NCBI RefSeq assembly: GCF_001641125.1
Contig: NZ_LWLP01000002.1
Location: 124,001 to 188,000, forward strand
Source: Arthrobacter sp. OY3WO11
Lineage (GTDB): Bacteria > Actinomycetota > Actinomycetes > Actinomycetales > Micrococcaceae
DNA length: 64,000 nucleotides
Direction: 5' to 3'
The stretch's first letter is position 1. Each line of letters opens with the position of its first letter. Positions 34,965-43,937 of the stretch are shown one piece after another. Both the position numbers and the translations under genes were made by a program. A model generated the notes under the pieces. It did not search any database. It saw nothing but the letters and a program-made list of their open reading frames with translations, and was not told the origin of the DNA.

Positions 34965-36030
34965 CGTTCATGCATGAATGAATGCACTCATGCATGCATG
35001 CGAGCTAGCATGCCTGCAGGCCGGGCAGGCACGGCGGCACGCATGCTGGCAGGGGCGCCGGCCCCGCTCCTCCCTCACAAGCATGGACGACACCGTAGGT
35101 CACGGTACGCGGTTCACCAGAGGCCGCCGATTACCGGGCCGGAGCCCGACCAGGCACGGGCGGGAGGAAGGGGTGACGGCAGCAAAGGGGTAAATGGCTT
35201 CCCGCGCCAGACAGCAAGCATTCCTTCCTTGATACGTAAATGCGCTCCCGCTTTCTTTCAGGAATATGAGCTCCGCCTGGGATGTCGGCTTGCGATGTGC
35301 CATTCGTTCTTTCATGCATGAATGAAAGCAAGACAGAAGAAGCCAGTCCGGCGCCGCGAACAGGCATTCATTCAATGCCTGAAAGATTGACGAAGTTGCC
35401 GACGCTCTAACAGGCTGGCTTGCCTGCATTCATGCATGAGATTCGAAGCCGCGACAGTTCATGGACCTCCTGAGTTAACTAATCCCAGATCTCGAAGATC
35501 ACATGAGCGGCTATGAAAGGAATGCATTCATTCATGCATGAAAGAGCCTTGTGGGAAATGAAGCCAAGGCTAGGCCGAACAGCGCTGCCTCAAGCAAGCC
35601 AGCTGGCCAGCCAGCTTGAGCGCATGCGTGCAAACCCGCAGGCCAGCGTGCATGCCTTCCGGCGTTAACGCAAGCCAGCATGGAAGCAGGCATCCTCGCC
35701 AGCTTGCATGCATGAATGCATTGTTGGCAGTACAGAAAGGAGCGGGCATATAGCTCAATCCTGCCCACCAAGTCGTCGGCTCCAGGCCCGGCTAGACTCC
35801 CGTTCAATCATCCTGCCAGGTGGCGTTCTTGCAATCGTGCATGCATGAATGCATTCACGAAGGACCCCCGGCAGGGCCGGAAGACGCCGGCCAGCAAGGG
35901 AACCGGCCCTGACCCTGGTGGGGGAGGGGCGTGGTCGGCGTGCCCGTGGCGCCGACAACGACCGGCAGGAAAAGAACGCAGAATGCGTGCGTGCATCCTT
36001 TCTTTCATGCATGAATGAATGAAAGAAATC
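34965..36030. repeat. iteron/parS-like palindrome field upstream of parA
   Basis: At least seven sites share the core ATTCATGCATGAA or its half: 34965-35003 (two), 35308-35332, 35427-35440, 35521-35545, 35703-35722, 35837-35858 and 35999-36028. The extended form is TTTCATGCATGAATGAAAG, a near-perfect palindrome. Another copy lies at 37441-37463 between the par genes and rep. Irregular spacing of 100-180 bases and the position beside parA and rep fit a centromere (parS/parC) or replication iterons. Confidence 0.75.
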
Positions 36031-36112
36031 TGTCATGCCAGTTTGATCACAGCGGGGGCGCGGTCGGCGTGGCTACTTGTAACGCACATGTGCGCCCGGG
36101 AAGCTTGAACCC

Positions 36113-36883
36113 ATGCAAACAATCATGGTTTACAGCGAGTCAGGTGGCGCCACCAAGACGACGTCGGCTGTCTCTCTCGCCGCTGTAACTGCCGCCTCGG
36201 GACGCAAGGTTGTCCTCGTTGATCTGGACCCGCGTGCCGCCGCAACCAAATGGATCGGGGTGGCACCGAAGGAGTCTGGCCTCCACGTCGGTGCCATCCT
36301 GGGCGACCCGGACCCGGAGGGTTGGGCTGAAGACCTAGCCGTAGAGTCCAACTGGTTCCCCAACCTCCGCGTCGTTCCGTCTGCCCGCAGCGTCTCCAAC
36401 CGTGAAGCAGACCGAGCCGATCACGCAGAGCTCCGCCTGAAGACATCCCTGGTGGGAATCGACGCTGACGTCGTCATCATCGACTGCCCGAACCGTCAGG
36501 GTGGGCCGCTCACTCTCTCCGCGCTCAACGCAGCGGACACCATCGTGTACGCCGCCGGCGCCACGGTGGACGGTGTCGATGGGGTAGCGGGTGCCCGCCG
36601 CAGCGTTGAACAGTTCCGCACCTCACGCAAGCGCATCGGTGCGCCCGACAACCTCCATGAAGCCGGCATCATCGTCGGCGCCGTCGCCTCCACCGTCATG
36701 TCCAGAATCGCGGTCGCCAGCATCGAGGAACTGCGTGAAACCGGGATGCTGCTCACCCCGCTGGTCCCGCACCGTACCATCGTCCAAGAGATGCGCATGA
36801 CCCAGGAGTGGTACGGGGAGTACCGCAAAGGCCTGCCAGTAGTGGAGGCCTACACCGAGCTGATGAAAGAGATCGTCCGATGA
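36113..36883 (+). CDS. parA: ParA-family plasmid partition ATPase
   Basis: This 256-residue ATPase has a deviant Walker A, ESGGATKTTSAV, in which the family's signature first Lys is Glu-Ser, then VVLVDLDPRAAATKW and Walker B VVIIDCPNRQGGPL. ParA forms ATP-dependent patches on the nucleoid that move plasmid copies apart. The gene overlaps the next one (ATGA) and follows the palindrome field that is its probable centromere. The C-terminus has the usual helical end (LPVVEAYTELMKEIVR). Confidence 0.9.
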   Translation: MQTIMVYSESGGATKTTSAVSLAAVTAASGRKVVLVDLDPRAAATKWIGVAPKESGLHVGAILGDPDPEGWAEDLAVESNWFPNLRVVPSARSVSNREADRADHAELRLKTSLVGIDADVVIIDCPNRQGGPLTLSALNAADTIVYAAGATVDGVDGVAGARRSVEQFRTSRKRIGAPDNLHEAGIIVGAVASTVMSRIAVASIEELRETGMLLTPLVPHRTIVQEMRMTQEWYGEYRKGLPVVEAYTELMKEIVR

Positions 36884-37416
36884 CCGAGGCAAGCGTAATC
36901 AAAGACCGACCCGCACAGCTGCGCCGCAGGCCCCGACCGGCCCCGGATGAGACGGTGGACCCTGTCGACTACAACCCGGCAACACATACCCCGGTAGCTC
37001 CGTCCGCCGCCCCGGTCCAGGATGGAGCCACCCCCGTCAGTGGGGGAGGGGAGAAGGAGCCGGCCGAGGAAGCAGCGCCAGCTGCGGTTCCTGCTCCAGC
37101 GACTGAGCCCGTCTCAGCGCCAGAGGCTGCAGTAGAGTCGTCGCTCCAGGCAGCACCTGCCCAAGCTGCCCCTGCAGCGGTCGCGGTTGCCTTCGAGTCA
37201 CTGCCACCAGCTCCTGCTCGCCAGGCCTCCAGAGGGTCAAAAGCCAAGGCGACTACGAACAAGAAGTCCCAGCGCCGCGAGGTCACCTTTCCGCTGAGCA
37301 CCCGCGTCTCCCAGGAGATCCTGGATCTGCTCTACGACGCCCAGGAAAACGAGGGCGTCACCCTGCGAGACGCGATCGAGCAGGGTGTCCGAATGCGCTG
37401 GGGATCCAACCGCTAA
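36880..37416 (+). CDS. small DNA-binding partner of ParA (ParB-like)
   Basis: This 178-residue protein has a long Pro/Ala-rich, probably disordered middle and a C-terminal segment starting REVTFPLSTRVSQEILDLLY that fits a ribbon-helix-helix fold. Type Ib partition systems pair a ParA with such small RHH proteins, which bind the centromere. I chose the ATG at 36880, which overlaps the parA stop. It is unrelated to the split parB at 4.4/12.1 kb, so the plasmid carries two partition-type proteins. Confidence 0.7.
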   Translation: MTEASVIKDRPAQLRRRPRPAPDETVDPVDYNPATHTPVAPSAAPVQDGATPVSGGGEKEPAEEAAPAAVPAPATEPVSAPEAAVESSLQAAPAQAAPAAVAVAFESLPPAPARQASRGSKAKATTNKKSQRREVTFPLSTRVSQEILDLLYDAQENEGVTLRDAIEQGVRMRWGSNR

Positions 37417-37440
37417 CCCGCATTTCCCCGGTCAGGCTTT

Positions 37441-37463
37441 CGTGCATTCATTCATGCATGAAA
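37441..37463. repeat. single iteron copy between par and rep
   Basis: GTGCATTCATTCATGCATGAAAG is the same motif as in the field at 34965-36030. It lies between two convergent genes, 25 bases after the par operon stop and 26 bases before the rep stop. Confidence 0.7.
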
Positions 37464-37488
37464 GCCTGACTTTCCCTTTACCTAGGGG

Positions 37489-39312
37489 TCAGGCCGATTG
37501 TCTGAAGGCCATGTCGGACAGTGACCACTCGTCGGGCGGTCCCTCGAACATCTCCCACGGGTAGTCCTCACCAGGGGAGAGGAGCTCGACGACAGTGTTG
37601 ACGTTCTTGGCCAGCCACTCCCGCCAGATGATCCGGTCTGTCCGGTACCTCTGCACCTGCGCCGCCACTCCCTCCAGGACTCCGAACTGTTCAGCGAGCT
37701 GACTCAATGACGTCGTGGTGACGACCGACCAGGCCCTGCCGTCATCGCGGGCGACCAGGTTCCATGCCGTAAGAACTTCGAGGGCCTCGTGCACTGCGGA
37801 CCTAGAGAGGCGCGTGGCACGGACAATTTCCGATGTCGGCATGGGGGGAGAGTGCTCCAGGGCCTCGTAGACGAAGGCTGCCGGCAGCCCCAGCTCCCGG
37901 AACACCGGGCGCAGGGCGTGGACCTTTCCCTTCCGCCACGTCGCATCTTCGGCGGCAATCTTAAGCTCTTCGGGCACGGTCAGCATGTACAGATCACCTT
38001 TAGTTCCACGAGCTTCTTCCACCAGCGCGACCAGGGGATCCTTCTCAGCACGCAGCTCCCTCAGGTGGAGACCGACAGTGGTGTGGTCAAGGCCGGTGGC
38101 CACGGCGATGGACCGGACGCCGAATTCTATGAACCGTGAAGCTGTCATGTGAGCTGCCTCGCCCAGTGCCCGTAGCACCATTCGGCGTGCCATTCCCGTC
38201 CTGGATTCCTGATACCTCGCCTCCCTGATCCTAAGTGCACTGCGCCAGGTCCGGATGAACCGATGCTCTGCATCGATATTTGAATTTGAGGATGAGCTCT
38301 TTATCCCCGCCGCCTGTGTATTTGGTCGGCTTGTGGGGGATCTGCGGACATTGTTGTTCGGGGCGTTTTTGGCCTTGTTTTTGCTGAGATAGCTAAGGGC
38401 GCTCGTCCAGTCACGGCGTAGGGACGGGAGCCGGTGACGGGCTGCGTACCGGGCGTAGAAGGAAGCGAGCCCGGGCCAGGTTCCCTGGAGCATACGGCGT
38501 TCAACATCGACCAGCTCGAGGCCTGCTGCCGCCGCGGACACGATGACGGCCTGGCGTGCGTCGGAGTCCGAGGCGTACTGGTTGGTGTCGTACAGTCCGG
38601 TCTGGGCGAGCACCTGCATTGCCCGGGACATGCGTCCGACGGGCTGGTCGATGACCGGTGCGTTCGCGGCTGCGGGGGTGAAGGTTTCTTCCTGCCGGAG
38701 GGCCCGGACAGCCTTGATCTCTGCGGCTATGTCTTTAGTCATGGCGGTCCAGACGGCGGCGCTGTTGGGCCGGCGCGCTATGTCGTAGGCCATGGAAAGG
38801 CTCATTGCCAGCTGCTGGTGGCCGCCCCGCTTGTGCGGTGAGCCGGGGGTTCGCATACAGCCGTGGAGCAGGTTTTGGTGCGGGGTCTTGTCCAGGGTCC
38901 GGTACCGTGTGCCCAGCGCCTCGACAAGATCACGCGCTTCGGAGAAGGTGACCCGCTGCGCCAGCGGGATGTAGACATGGCGGCCACCGTTGGGGGAGTA
39001 GTCCTCAATCCATCGCGCCCCGACCGAGTGCAGCCAGGTCTGGACGGCCCGGACATCGGCCTGAACCCAGTCCACTCCGGCTACAGAGGAGTCGAAGTCG
39101 AGGAAGATCGCGGCACAGGTTCCGTCTTTGCCGAAGATCCGAACGGCGGCGGGAAAAGACGGGAGTGTCTCGGTGAGGTTCCGTTCATATCTCTGCGGAT
39201 AGGTTTTTCCGGAGTCCTTGGAAAGCCGGACCCTGGGCTGACCCGCGAGAACAGGAGCAAGGGCTGCCCACGCTTCGGCTGGCGAGTATGACGAGGAGAG
39301 GTTGCGCGACAC
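37489..39312 (-). CDS. plasmid replication initiator with primase-polymerase-like domain
   Basis: The 607-residue protein has an N-terminal prim-pol-like core: metal-binding Asp72/Asp74 in AAIFLDFDSS and the basic-His motif SPNGGRHVYIPL with His112. A linker around residues 320-345 follows. The C-terminal half has winged-helix segments (IAVATGLDHTTVGLHLREL; TSEIVRATRLSRSAVHEALE). Such proteins start replication at iterons and may prime the new strand. The position beside parA and the iterons supports this role. Its identity rests on motifs; I cannot name a close relative. Confidence 0.75.
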   Translation of the reverse strand: MSRNLSSSYSPAEAWAALAPVLAGQPRVRLSKDSGKTYPQRYERNLTETLPSFPAAVRIFGKDGTCAAIFLDFDSSVAGVDWVQADVRAVQTWLHSVGARWIEDYSPNGGRHVYIPLAQRVTFSEARDLVEALGTRYRTLDKTPHQNLLHGCMRTPGSPHKRGGHQQLAMSLSMAYDIARRPNSAAVWTAMTKDIAAEIKAVRALRQEETFTPAAANAPVIDQPVGRMSRAMQVLAQTGLYDTNQYASDSDARQAVIVSAAAAGLELVDVERRMLQGTWPGLASFYARYAARHRLPSLRRDWTSALSYLSKNKAKNAPNNNVRRSPTSRPNTQAAGIKSSSSNSNIDAEHRFIRTWRSALRIREARYQESRTGMARRMVLRALGEAAHMTASRFIEFGVRSIAVATGLDHTTVGLHLRELRAEKDPLVALVEEARGTKGDLYMLTVPEELKIAAEDATWRKGKVHALRPVFRELGLPAAFVYEALEHSPPMPTSEIVRATRLSRSAVHEALEVLTAWNLVARDDGRAWSVVTTTSLSQLAEQFGVLEGVAAQVQRYRTDRIIWREWLAKNVNTVVELLSPGEDYPWEMFEGPPDEWSLSDMAFRQSA

Positions 39313-39516
39313 GCCAGACTCAGATATGGCTGGCGACGCACATGGGTGTCCATGTACGATGAGAACAATCCTTTCGGGGAGAGTTGCTGACAGGCAATGA
39401 AAAGGGCCGATCTTGGCGGATCGGTTTTGTTACACAAATGAAGCCCTGTAAAGGACTTCCAAACGATTCGCGGACTGTTCGCCGGCAAGCATCCCAGTTC
39501 GTGAATCAGAAGCTTC

Positions 39517-39541
39517 GAAGGCCCGCCTCGTGCGGGCCTTC
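39517..39541. terminator. rho-independent-type hairpin
   Basis: GAAGGCCCGC and GCGGGCCTTC form a perfect 10-bp stem around CTCGT, five bases beyond the stop of the small RHH gene on the minus strand. It separates that gene from rep. Confidence 0.75.
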
Positions 39542-39546
39542 AACTT

Positions 39547-39777
39547 TTAAGAGGCTAAGCGGCCGAGTGGCAGCTCGTCCTGCTGGTGAATTGCGTGAAG
39601 CCTGGTGTTGGCAAGGCGCTCCTCAACCACGTCAGACAGCCAGTCGCTGACGTACTGGTACCCCTCCGCTTTTGCAATTTCCTCCATTGCATCGGCCTTG
39701 GGAGTAGCGATGCGGAAACCGACGAATTTGCGATCGCCTTTGGAGCGCCTGCCCGTACGAGTAGTTGGAGCCATCAT
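39547..39777 (-). CDS. small RHH-like DNA-binding protein
   Basis: This 76-residue basic protein starts MMAPTTRTGRRSKGDRKFVG and continues FRIATPKADAMEEIAKAEGY, which resembles a CopG/Arc-type ribbon-helix-helix with a strand followed by two helices. AAAGGACAGGG precedes the ATG pair. It may regulate rep or copy number, since it lies upstream of rep on the same strand; a terminator separates the two. Confidence 0.6.
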   Translation of the reverse strand: MMAPTTRTGRRSKGDRKFVGFRIATPKADAMEEIAKAEGYQYVSDWLSDVVEERLANTRLHAIHQQDELPLGRLAS

Positions 39778-40212
39778 CCCTGTCCTTTGAACTACGGCAG
39801 CCGGGGCTGCCTTTACTTCAATAGAGTGGTCGAGCCAAGTACTCAGCGGCCCTAAAGGAGTGAAATGCTGGACCTTCCAGCTCCTCTGAAACTGAAACTA
39901 CCACCGACGACTTCCGCCCTCCGGCATTGAAACAGAAACAGCCTCGGCGTGTTGAATCGGAAACAGCCGCATATTTCAGCCTGCTGCAACAGGTCCGAGC
40001 GCATCAGTATGAGCTGGCGACAAAGGCTCGATGCCGGTGCGCCGCGCGTACGTGGCATTGGTGTTTCCCTTCCGTTCGTGACAAGCGACTGTCGTGCCCT
40101 CTTGGTAAGGTAGGCCCGATTTGCCTTGGTCATTGTTTGGCCATTTAGCAAAACACGTCTGAAACATGTTTCAGACTAGCCTAGTCGATACAACCATGTG
40201 AAGGAACTTGTA
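39778..40212. other. intergenic region with one operator
   Basis: No gene is supported. The region separates divergent genes and contains the 20-base palindrome at 40157-40176 close to the ImmA/IrrE-type start. Confidence 0.5.
40157..40176. promoter_or_regulatory. perfect 20-bp palindrome, probable operator
   Basis: GTCTGAAACATGTTTCAGAC is a perfect palindrome about 37 bases before the metallopeptidase start. Its 12-base core GAAACATGTTTC recurs at 43334-43345 after the HTH regulator gene. It is the probable binding site of that regulator. Confidence 0.75.
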
Positions 40213-40716
40213 GTGACGCAAGCTCTGCGTTCCTTGTCAATAACTAAGTCTGAGCAAGCGTTCTGTGATGCCTCCGAGGCTTTCGAGAGCCTAAATCTTT
40301 CGTCTGGTCTTACGCTTGAGCAGATCGTAAGTGCCGTCGAAGAAATCCGTGGCCGTCGGATTCGTATCAAGGCAACCGACAGATTGCTTGGCACCGCCAT
40401 CTGCGGTCTCTGGGTTCCTGGAAGGAGTCAGGAATGGGTGTTTCATCCTCCGACTCCTTGGGAGTTGCAGCGGCAGCAATTCATCCTTCATGAGCTCGCC
40501 CACATGGTCTTGGGGCATGATGCGAATTCCGCAGCCCGCGTGTTGCTATTAGAAGGTCTGCAAAGCTTGTCACCCGAGCTTGTACGTCGAGCGCTCATGC
40601 GAACAGAATTCCGCACAGTGGAGGAGGCCACGGCCGAGTATCTGGCGGATTTGATGGCAGAAGCGCTCAGGGGAACTCCAACAGAGCCAGGAGCTTTCGA
40701 GGAGGTCTTCGGATAG
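40213..40716 (+). CDS. ImmA/IrrE-type zinc metallopeptidase
   Basis: This 167-residue protein has the zinc site HELAHMVLGH (His93, Glu94, His97) and a likely third ligand in EEATAEYLADLM. ImmA/IrrE proteins cut HTH repressors to induce genes, for example on ICEBs1. I chose the GTG at 40213, which has AAGGA seven bases before it; a GTG at 40198 is also in frame. It is the first gene of a four-gene overlapping operon that ends with an HTH regulator. Confidence 0.85.
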   Translation: MTQALRSLSITKSEQAFCDASEAFESLNLSSGLTLEQIVSAVEEIRGRRIRIKATDRLLGTAICGLWVPGRSQEWVFHPPTPWELQRQQFILHELAHMVLGHDANSAARVLLLEGLQSLSPELVRRALMRTEFRTVEEATAEYLADLMAEALRGTPTEPGAFEEVFG

Positions 40717-41705
40717 TGCAAATCTTCACGGCAGCGCTGATGATCACCCTCAGCGTGGTTGTCGTAGTGACCCGGCGGCCCGGAAAGGACACAAGCATCC
40801 TCTGGGCGTCGGTCCTCATCTCGATCTCCTTGCTCTTCAACGTCGATTGCGTTTATGTGGTCGTTGATCAGCTCTTGTATGGACGAAACTATGCCGACCT
40901 CGGTGCAAATCTCCTGCTCTTGGTTGGTGTCTACTTCCTGGCAAGAGCCATTCACAGGGCTGTCCGCCCCCTTCCTGTACTGGGACATTCCAAGTCGCCC
41001 CGTGTGCTAGGTAAGTTCGGCGTCATGGTAGCCGCGTCCGCTGCAGCTGCTTTTTTCAGCCTGATCGATGCCCCCATCACTTCCACAGCCTTTATGATGC
41101 AGTACGGGGTTCAGCCTGCCGCTGCCCTATATTCGGCGGTCCAATACGTATACATTGGTGCAGTGATGGCCGCGGCAGGTTGGACCTGCCTACGCTTCCG
41201 CAAGTCTTGGAGCACTGGCAATTACAAGACGGCGTTCGCGCTGGTAGGTATGGGTTGCTTGTCAGCTGTCCTACTAGTGGTCAACGTACTAGCGCTTGAC
41301 ACTCTGCATGTCTTGGGCGAGCTGCAGGCGATGGCCACGCTCAGTGGGCTGTATGGGGTACTTAACGCAACAACTTTTACTCTGCTCTGCACCGGACTGG
41401 CTCTCCCGCCAGCACGACGCAAAATTCTCTCCATATACGAGGCCTCACGGATTAATTCCATGCTCGCTGAATTAGACCCAGTCTGGAAGGTGGCCATCGC
41501 CGGAAATGCCGGGGTGACACTAGATTTCGCGGTCGTACCCGAACGTCCGCACCGACGCCGACGGGAGCTGCACCGCATGATTGTGGAGATCCAGGATTCT
41601 CTTGTCCGGGATCCCGGATCGAGGAAACGGATCGGTAGCGACGGACTTGACAAGCTGGCTAGGGCAACCCGATACCTCGAGCGGCAATCGTGGCGCTCGA
41701 GATGA
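40716..41705 (+). CDS. seven-helix membrane protein with cytoplasmic tail (MAB_1171c-like)
   Basis: This 329-residue protein has about seven hydrophobic helices in residues 1-230 and a soluble tail (LDPVWKVAIAGNAGVTLDFA, RRRRELHRMIVEIQDSL). This layout and its company with an ImmA/IrrE peptidase and an HTH gene match the family annotated as MAB_1171c putative transporter. The role is unproven; a receptor-like function for a small signal is plausible. Its GTG start overlaps the preceding stop by one base. Confidence 0.75.
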   Translation: MQIFTAALMITLSVVVVVTRRPGKDTSILWASVLISISLLFNVDCVYVVVDQLLYGRNYADLGANLLLLVGVYFLARAIHRAVRPLPVLGHSKSPRVLGKFGVMVAASAAAAFFSLIDAPITSTAFMMQYGVQPAAALYSAVQYVYIGAVMAAAGWTCLRFRKSWSTGNYKTAFALVGMGCLSAVLLVVNVLALDTLHVLGELQAMATLSGLYGVLNATTFTLLCTGLALPPARRKILSIYEASRINSMLAELDPVWKVAIAGNAGVTLDFAVVPERPHRRRRELHRMIVEIQDSLVRDPGSRKRIGSDGLDKLARATRYLERQSWRSR

Positions 41706-42883
41706 CTGCTGCTATGGCCAAATTAGTGGTTGCTGCAACGTGCGCCACACTGATGACGCTTGCATGGGCGGCACGGAAGGCCGTTTCTCCCACCCACAGA
41801 CCCCGCTATGACATCATTCCCCTAGCGATAAATGACGATGAAATCGAGCTTCGGGCCACCAAGCGCACGCTTGCACCAGGGACCTTTGGACTAAAAATCG
41901 CTGGGCAAGATGACCCAGCTGTTCTAGGACCCGTGCTTGCTACCACAAACGGGGCGGTTCGGCGTCGCCTTCTTTATCGGCCCATAGCATTGTCATTGCA
42001 GTCGCGTTGCAGGTGGAGCGGCATCGTAGCCGTCACACCGTCTGCCTCTTTCCTTGAAACTGAGGTGCCCACCGGACTAGGTCCGGCTCCTGCATGGATC
42101 GTCGATAAGGGAAACGACCTGTGGGCAATTCACGTACACGGCCAGGGGAGTGACCGTCGACAGACACTTCGAGGCGTGGAAAGCGCAAGTGCTCTAGGTC
42201 TGACCTCACTGATCGTTTCCTACCGCAACGATGGTGAGGGGCCGAGATCGCGGGATGGCCGCTCTCACTTGGGCGAGTCTGAGTGGCACGACCTTGAAGA
42301 CGCGCTCAAGGTCGTTAAAGAACGGGGAGGAAACAGCTGCATCATATTCGGCTGGTCCCTTGGGGCGACCATTGCTCTCAATGCTCTCCACCGTTCAGAG
42401 CTGGCAAATATGATCAAAGGTGTCGTGATGGTGTCTCCGGTACTGAACTGGGAGGCGGTCTTCCGTGCGAACGCCCACCACCAAGGCTGGCCCCGGTTCC
42501 TCGGTTCCGTGATTACCTCCTTAATTTCCTCAACTCAGTTGTGCCGGCTGGCTGGCCTCAACCAGCCACTGGACATCAGGAGAGCGGACGCGAACAGATT
42601 CGGCCGCAGGCCCAACGTCCCAATGTTGATACTGCACAACAAAAACGACTGGTCCGTCCCCATCGAAGATTCTGTCCGCTTCGCCGCGGCCCACAAAGGA
42701 CAAGTAAAACTGGTCGGATTCGAGTGCTCAGGCCACACACAGGAGTGGAATGCAGACCCGGTAGGGTGGGATTTGGCAGTTCGTTGTTGGTTTGGAAAAT
42801 TTTTCCAGCCGGACCGGGCTGAGGCTCAAGCTGCAACGTCAGCTGGTGAACTTTCGGATGAGGTAGGAAATGGCTGGCAGTGA
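41702..42883 (+). CDS. membrane-anchored alpha/beta hydrolase
   Basis: This 393-residue protein has an N-terminal hydrophobic anchor (about residues 5-22) and an alpha/beta hydrolase domain: HVHGQGSDRR (oxyanion region), IFGWSLGATIAL (Ser about 226), HNKNDWSVP (Asp) and CSGHTQEW (His). A serine hydrolase of this kind could make or destroy a lipid or ester signal. The ATG at 41702 overlaps the previous stop (ATGA), and its end overlaps the HTH gene by 14 bases, so all are translated together. Confidence 0.8.
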   Translation: MTAAMAKLVVAATCATLMTLAWAARKAVSPTHRPRYDIIPLAINDDEIELRATKRTLAPGTFGLKIAGQDDPAVLGPVLATTNGAVRRRLLYRPIALSLQSRCRWSGIVAVTPSASFLETEVPTGLGPAPAWIVDKGNDLWAIHVHGQGSDRRQTLRGVESASALGLTSLIVSYRNDGEGPRSRDGRSHLGESEWHDLEDALKVVKERGGNSCIIFGWSLGATIALNALHRSELANMIKGVVMVSPVLNWEAVFRANAHHQGWPRFLGSVITSLISSTQLCRLAGLNQPLDIRRADANRFGRRPNVPMLILHNKNDWSVPIEDSVRFAAAHKGQVKLVGFECSGHTQEWNADPVGWDLAVRCWFGKFFQPDRAEAQAATSAGELSDEVGNGWQ

Positions 42884-43328
42884 GACCGCCCGGGATCGGC
42901 TGGCAAAGGCGGAGACTCTTGCTCGCAAGGTGAATCTTCTGCTTGACGTAGTAGTGGCCGAAGGTGGCAAGCCGTATGAATTCTCGGACATACAGGCCGG
43001 CGTCCGCCAGCACGGATACGAATTGTCCAGGACGCGGTGGTGGCGCATCCGGTCTGGTGAATCGCTGGAGGTTGTGCCCACGGAGGCGCTGGTTGCACTC
43101 GCCAAGTTTTTCGAGATTGACCCGGTATACCTGACAGATGAAACCGGTGAACTTCCAGAACGCATTGAACGGGAGCTTCAGCTTCTGAAGAAGATGCGAC
43201 GAAACCAGCTGAAGAATATCGCGGCTCGAACTCTTGGCGACATTGACATCAAGACCCTGGACGCCATCAACGCTCTTCTCGATGAAGTCGATGCCCTTGA
43301 AAGAATTGAACCGGAACACCCTGAATAA
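42870..43328 (+). CDS. HTH transcriptional regulator (XRE-like), partner of the metallopeptidase
   Basis: This 152-residue protein has an HTH in FSDIQAGVRQHGYELSRTRW and the usual XRE end VVPTEALVALAKFFEIDPVYL, then a helical C-terminal tail. It is the likely target of the ImmA/IrrE-type protease encoded three genes upstream and the likely reader of the GAAACATGTTTC palindromes on both sides of the operon. The reading of this locus as a repressor with an anti-repressor is inference. Confidence 0.8.
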   Translation: MAGSETARDRLAKAETLARKVNLLLDVVVAEGGKPYEFSDIQAGVRQHGYELSRTRWWRIRSGESLEVVPTEALVALAKFFEIDPVYLTDETGELPERIERELQLLKKMRRNQLKNIAARTLGDIDIKTLDAINALLDEVDALERIEPEHPE

Positions 43329-43332
43329 TGTT

Positions 43333-43346
43333 CGAAACATGTTTCG
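43333..43346. promoter_or_regulatory. second GAAACATGTTTC palindrome, probable operator
   Basis: CGAAACATGTTTCG lies four bases after the HTH stop, at the entry to the transfer region. It shares its 12-base core with the operator at 40157-40176. A transcript starting here would run toward the conjugation genes. Confidence 0.65.
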
Positions 43347-43392
43347 CCCCTGTTAGGGTGGTGGCATGGCTGTCAAGAGCAAGGCGTCGGGA

Positions 43393-43707
43393 TCAGCGTC
43401 CCTCGATATAGTCAAAGTATGCGCGCGCCAAGTTTCGGACCCTGGCTGGTCGCACAGCATAGGTGACATCCCGGCCTTGGCGTACACCGCGCGGAGGATC
43501 AGTTTCGATCAAACCATCATCTTCGAGAGCGTCCAGATGCCGGTTCAGGCTCGGTCTGCCTATGTCCAGCTCAGCCTGGAGTTGCCCGATCGTCGAGGGA
43601 CCCACAATAGCCAATTGCCTCAAGACTTTCGCTTGAGCCCTGTTGCCCATGAATCTAACTGCGGCTTCAACATCTGGAGGAAGATTCGGACGGATCAGTC
43701 GGGGCAT
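43393..43707 (-). CDS. ArsR-like winged-helix regulator
   Basis: This 104-residue protein has a wHTH (QAKVLRQLAIVGPSTIGQLQ, then GRPSLNRHLDALEDDGLIET and a wing). It has no metal-binding cysteines. It is divergent from the transfer cluster, with 230 bases between, and could control it. Confidence 0.8.
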   Translation of the reverse strand: MPRLIRPNLPPDVEAAVRFMGNRAQAKVLRQLAIVGPSTIGQLQAELDIGRPSLNRHLDALEDDGLIETDPPRGVRQGRDVTYAVRPARVRNLARAYFDYIEGR

Positions 43708-43774
43708 GCGTCCATACTGCCCGACTTTTCATTAAATCATCACGGGTATGCATGCCGTACTCTATTGCTAAATA

Positions 43775-43800
43775 AAAGAGTGCGTGCCGCGGCACTCTTT
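43775..43800. terminator. hairpin between the ArsR-like gene and the transfer cluster
   Basis: AAAGAGTGC and GCACTCTTT pair perfectly around an 8-base loop, with T-rich sequence after it. It could insulate the transfer operon from transcription coming from the left. Confidence 0.55.
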
Positions 43801-43937
43801 ATGTGGGGTCGCCAAGGCAGCTGCCCGCAGCGTCTTTGCCTCATCTCCGGTGTCACTCGTGCTTGCACCACCGACCTGGCGACGAAAACGGACGCCACGG
43901 GCCCCTTGTTAGTCGGACCACACGGGAGTCTGGGCTG

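Larger units (their letters stand above)
34508..36112. other. non-coding region: direct repeat, then iteron field and probable replication/partition site
   Basis: Up to 34960 the only feature is the second copy of the 42-base repeat. From 34965 the stretch is filled with ATGCATGAATG-type palindromes listed separately. Frames here give Cys/His/Met-rich peptides that only reflect the repeats. The parA promoter must lie near 36030-36112. Confidence 0.55.

Noticed and set aside
34965..36030. Short open frames giving Cys/His/Ala/Met-rich peptides
   Set aside because: They arise from the ATGC-rich palindromes in every frame, show no ribosome binding sites and no conserved domain pattern.
34965..36030. 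A CRISPR array as explanation of the repeats
   Set aside because: The repeats are short palindromes with irregular spacing and no uniform spacers, and no cas gene is present.
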